From the NCBI GenBank assembly GCA_002295325.1, contig DBGA01000011.1:2647-21604 (forward strand): 18,958 nt of DNA. Reading direction: 5' to 3'. The notes beneath the pieces are model-generated. The model did no database searches. It was not told the DNA's origin and saw only the letters and a program-made list of their open reading frames with translations. The number at the start of each line of letters is the position of its first letter. Position 1 is the first letter of the stretch. Made by a program: the position numbers and the translations under genes. Origin of the DNA: Ruminococcaceae bacterium UBA866 (GTDB lineage Bacteria > Bacillota > Clostridia > Oscillospirales > Ruminococcaceae). Below, one piece after another: positions 16,217-18,958 of this stretch.

Positions 16217-16283
16217 AAATTTATTAGCCAAACAAATTAATAAAGTAATGAGGGGTTATTACACTAATTAAGGAGAGGTTACA

Positions 16284-17879
16284 ATGAAAAAAGCATTATC
16301 ACTGATTTTGGCACTGATTATTATTATTTCAATGTTTGCTGGCTGTAGTAAAGGCGGGAAAGGCAGCTCAAGCATAGCTCCATCTAAAGACCCAAATGGT
16401 ACACAGAATACTGAAAATAAGTTTGAAAAGAAAATAAAGTTCTCAGCATCAAGCGTTGATGTTGATGCAAATGCATCATATTTAGATGAGGCACGTTACA
16501 AAAAACTAAATGAAATGTTTAATTTTGAGATTGAGTTTGTTCCTGTTGCTTGGGACACTTGGGCAGAGCGTGACCGTATTTGGATTAACTCCGGCGATAT
16601 GCCAGACGTTATGTTTTGGGATTTTAACTATAATGATTATGTTAAATATACAAAGCAGGGTATTTTAAAAGCATTGCCGGCTGATTATACAACAAAGTAT
16701 CCAAATCTTGCAAGTGTTATTAACCGTACAGGAGTAGAAGATTTCCTGAAGAACGTAAATGGTGGGGAATTATGTATTATTCCAAACGTTATTTATCAAA
16801 CACCAATTACAGAAATTCCGATTGATTCAAACGTTGCATTCTATCGCAAGGATTGGGCAAAGAAACTAGGAATTGAAGTTGGCCCAACAATTACAATGGA
16901 TGAGCTTTGTAAACTAGCAGATGAAATGATTAAAAAAGACCCAGGTGGAAATGGGGCTGGAAAAACAATTGGTATCACAGGTCCAGCACCTAGTGTTTAT
17001 TTCTCATTCCTACTACCTTTTAACAACCGCTATGCAGAAATTTATAATAACGGTACAGAATATGTGTATGGTCCATATGATGATTCCACTTTAGAAGGAA
17101 TAAAAAATGTTAAAAGTGTATTAAATACTGGAGTTATTGATCAAGATTTTTACACAGTAAAGGGAAATGAATATCGAGATAAATTTTATGCAGGAAAAGC
17201 AGGAATCATGCTAAGTGGTTGTTCTGTTTCTCACTATGCAGTGGAGTTTACAGGTCAATTTAAAGAAGCCAACCCAAACCTAGATCCATTTGAGAGTATG
17301 GGTATCACAGCTATTACAGATAATAAAGGCGTTTACCATGCACAAAATGGTGTAAACTTCTGGGCAAGCAGCATTTTTAACGCTGATATGGACGACGAAA
17401 AAATGGATAGAATTCTTTCCATCATGGACTATATTTCAACAGAAGAAGGGCAAAAGCTTGTTTATCTTGGAGTTGAGGGTGAAGACTATACTAAGAATGG
17501 TGACAAATATGAAATGAAGCTTGACTCAGAGGGCAAAGCACCAATTTCTCAAATGAAAAACTATTATTGGACAAAACCAATATTGCCTGATGACTGGGCT
17601 TTACACGATCCAACTATAGATGAATCTGCTCGTAAGGTCGTTATCGATGTCTTCAAGGCAAAAGAAGCAAATATGAATGTTGCTATGTTAGATTACAATT
17701 ATACTTTTTTATCATCACCTGAAAAGAATAACTTTGCTGTAAATGTAAGTGATGCGATTACACAGGTTCTTTTGTCAAAGGGCGATTTAGAAGCAGAGTG
17801 GGCAAAATGGAAAGAATCTGTCAGACCAAAAGTCGAACCCGTATTAAAGGAAGTTAATGAGCAATTATTGAAAAAATAA
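16284..17879 (+). CDS. Extracellular solute-binding lipoprotein of the second CUT1-type importer (LplA-like)
   Basis: This 531-residue protein begins with MKKALSLILALIIIISMFAGC, a lipoprotein signal with lipobox FAGC and the lipid-bearing Cys21, followed by a Gly/Ser-rich linker. The mature part is a type 1 sugar-binding fold with MPDVMFWDF around residue 110 and STEEGQKLVYLGVEGEDY in the C-terminal half, the latter matching the equivalent block of the left-hand lipoprotein. AAGGAGAGG before the ATG supports the start. It follows the two permeases and is followed by a hairpin and the ADP-ribosylglycohydrolase-family gene. The two lipoproteins differ enough in the rest of the fold to suggest different ligands. 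Confidence 0.93.
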   Translation: MKKALSLILALIIIISMFAGCSKGGKGSSSIAPSKDPNGTQNTENKFEKKIKFSASSVDVDANASYLDEARYKKLNEMFNFEIEFVPVAWDTWAERDRIWINSGDMPDVMFWDFNYNDYVKYTKQGILKALPADYTTKYPNLASVINRTGVEDFLKNVNGGELCIIPNVIYQTPITEIPIDSNVAFYRKDWAKKLGIEVGPTITMDELCKLADEMIKKDPGGNGAGKTIGITGPAPSVYFSFLLPFNNRYAEIYNNGTEYVYGPYDDSTLEGIKNVKSVLNTGVIDQDFYTVKGNEYRDKFYAGKAGIMLSGCSVSHYAVEFTGQFKEANPNLDPFESMGITAITDNKGVYHAQNGVNFWASSIFNADMDDEKMDRILSIMDYISTEEGQKLVYLGVEGEDYTKNGDKYEMKLDSEGKAPISQMKNYYWTKPILPDDWALHDPTIDESARKVVIDVFKAKEANMNVAMLDYNYTFLSSPEKNNFAVNVSDAITQVLLSKGDLEAEWAKWKESVRPKVEPVLKEVNEQLLKK

Positions 17880-17911
17880 GCTAAGCTTTCCCTACAATAT
17901 AATTTGGAAAT

Positions 17912-17942
17912 GAGAACGTCCCAGAGTTTCTGGGACGTTCTC
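17912..17942 (+). other. Perfect 13-bp hairpin after the second lipoprotein gene
   Basis: GAGAACGTCCCAG (17912-17924) and CTGGGACGTTCTC (17930-17942) form a perfect stem with a 5-nt loop, 32 nt after the stop codon. An outer pair, AGCTTTC (17884-17890) with GAAAGCT (17948-17954), flanks it. No T-run follows, so it is more likely a stem that stabilises the mRNA end or a leaky terminator. Confidence 0.6.
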
Positions 17943-18007
17943 AAGGTGAAAGCTACAACCTAACAATGAAAAGATTCAATAAAAATTGATTGGAATGAGG
18001 AGTAGTA

Positions 18008-18958
18008 ATGAAATATCCCAATTTTGAAGTACTTGGTTCATATCAATATAACTTGATTGAATATGCAAAATTAAAATGTGAACAAGGAAGCGCTAATGAA
18101 GTTGAAAAAATTATAGATGACATAAAAAGTTTTCTTCACAATGGTGTGGAAAAAATAAAGAAATTGCCTGACGACCCAATTCTTGCAAAAAAAGAACCTG
18201 ATTTGCTGTCGGAGATACATGCATTAAGAGAAAAAGGCCCCCGTAAAATTTGGGATAGCCTACCGAGTAGTGAAGAGTTCACTGATAAGATGGAGGGTGC
18301 ACTATACGGAAGGATTATCGGCTGTTTACTGGGTGTACCGGTTGAGGGCTGGACTTTAGAGCAAATTGAGGAATATAGTGATTTAATAGGAAAAGAATTT
18401 CCACCGAAGGATTATTGGGAACATATTGAACAAGGTCACGTTAAAAACGTTTATCAGCATTACCGTTACGAATATGTAAAAAGTGCAATGAAATCAGCCC
18501 CTGTTGATGATGACATCATTTACACACAAGCTGCATTGCTTATAATGGAGCAATATGGTCATGATTTTACAACAGCAGATGTAGCAGACTTTTGGCAAAA
18601 ATATATTCCATTTGCTTGTACAGCTGAAGAAATGGCGATTATAAACCTTGGTAAGGGAATTCCAATTGATGAGGTAGCAGTTGTTGATAATCCATATCGT
18701 CAATGGATTGGCGCTGCAATTCGCTCTGACGGTTTTGCATACGCAGCAGCAGGCTATCCTGAAAAAGCTGCGGCTATGGCATATTATGATGGTTATCTGT
18801 CACATCGTCGCAATGGTATCTATGGCGAGATGTTTTTAGCTGCCGCGCAAAGTGCTGCGTTTGCAGTAAATGACCCCATCGAAGCTTTACGCATAGGATT
18901 GACAGAAATTCCGGCTGAATGCAACCTGTACCGTGATATTACATGGGCACTAGAGGTA
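18008..18958 (+). CDS. ADP-ribosylglycohydrolase family protein, 3'-truncated by window edge
   Basis: From ATG at 18008 (GAGGAG at 17997-18002) the frame stays open for 317 residues to the edge. The family core begins near residue 95 with GALYGRIIGCLLGVPVEG, followed by the metal-binding block PVDDDIIYT (165-173; D167-D169) and the block NPYRQWIGAAIRSDGFAYAA with YPEKAAAMAYYDGYLSHRRN after it. All are typical of the ADP-ribosylglycohydrolase (ARH/DraG-like) family. The first loop lacks the GD of the usual GLAVGDALG motif (here IGCLLG), and about 94 residues precede the core, where the family usually starts within about 20. The second metal motif is expected beyond the edge. There is no signal peptide. 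In this operon, a role on an imported or internal riboside or glycoside is more likely than on ADP-ribosylated protein, but this is inference. Confidence 0.82.
   Translation, partial: MKYPNFEVLGSYQYNLIEYAKLKCEQGSANEVEKIIDDIKSFLHNGVEKIKKLPDDPILAKKEPDLLSEIHALREKGPRKIWDSLPSSEEFTDKMEGALYGRIIGCLLGVPVEGWTLEQIEEYSDLIGKEFPPKDYWEHIEQGHVKNVYQHYRYEYVKSAMKSAPVDDDIIYTQAALLIMEQYGHDFTTADVADFWQKYIPFACTAEEMAIINLGKGIPIDEVAVVDNPYRQWIGAAIRSDGFAYAAAGYPEKAAAMAYYDGYLSHRRNGIYGEMFLAAAQSAAFAVNDPIEALRIGLTEIPAECNLYRDITWALEV

Noticed and set aside
16220..16244. Inverted repeat TTTATTA / TAATAAA before the second lipoprotein gene
   Set aside because: A/T-only 7-bp arms with an 11-nt loop; too weak for a terminator and expected by chance at this composition.
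1..18958. Mobile elements, CRISPR arrays, tRNA or rRNA genes, known riboswitches, clear catabolite-repression (cre) sites
   Set aside because: I looked for transposase motifs, regularly spaced repeats, clover-leaf arms and TGWAANCGNTNWCA-like sites and found none I could support by eye.

Overview
The window is AT-rich DNA with strong AGGAGG-type ribosome binding sites, clostridial-style lipoprotein signals, YesM/YesN-type two-component proteins and LplABC-type sugar importers. Together these suggest a low-GC Firmicute, most likely a member of Clostridia; species cannot be told. The whole window is one carbohydrate-utilisation locus. It has two divergent halves and no intergenic gap over 300 bases. 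No tRNA, rRNA, insertion sequence or CRISPR array was seen.

Left half (1-8940, minus strand, read right to left): two ABC permeases, a lipoprotein solute-binding protein, an intrinsic terminator/attenuator, then a DUF4091 protein, a Gfo/Idh/MocA oxidoreductase, a secreted GH16 enzyme with two C-terminal discoidin-like modules, and a GH31 glycosidase cut by the left edge. The likely scheme is that the exported GH16 enzyme cuts a polymer outside the cell, the lipoprotein and permeases import the oligosaccharide, and the GH31, DUF4091 and Gfo/Idh proteins, which lack signal peptides, process it inside. The substrate is not known.

Centre (8941-14383): a divergent promoter region, then on the plus strand a YesM-type sensor kinase, a YesN-type AraC response regulator, and after a 52-nt gap holding a 20-bp perfect palindrome a second YesM-type kinase with no regulator of its own in the window.

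Right half (14384-18958, plus strand): a second, paralogous importer (permease, permease, lipoprotein) followed by an ADP-ribosylglycohydrolase-family protein cut by the right edge. No ATPase gene is present for either importer, so both probably use a shared MsmX-type ATPase encoded elsewhere.

The most interesting non-coding signal is a 10-bp box, TTTGACCATA. It occurs before the first kinase gene and before the second importer operon, in both cases exactly 24 nt (measured from TTGACC) upstream of a -10 hexamer. A weaker version, duplicated as CCATAC-GT-CCATAC, sits at the same distance before the left operon. This suggests that the one response regulator controls all three transcription units, possibly with input from both kinases.
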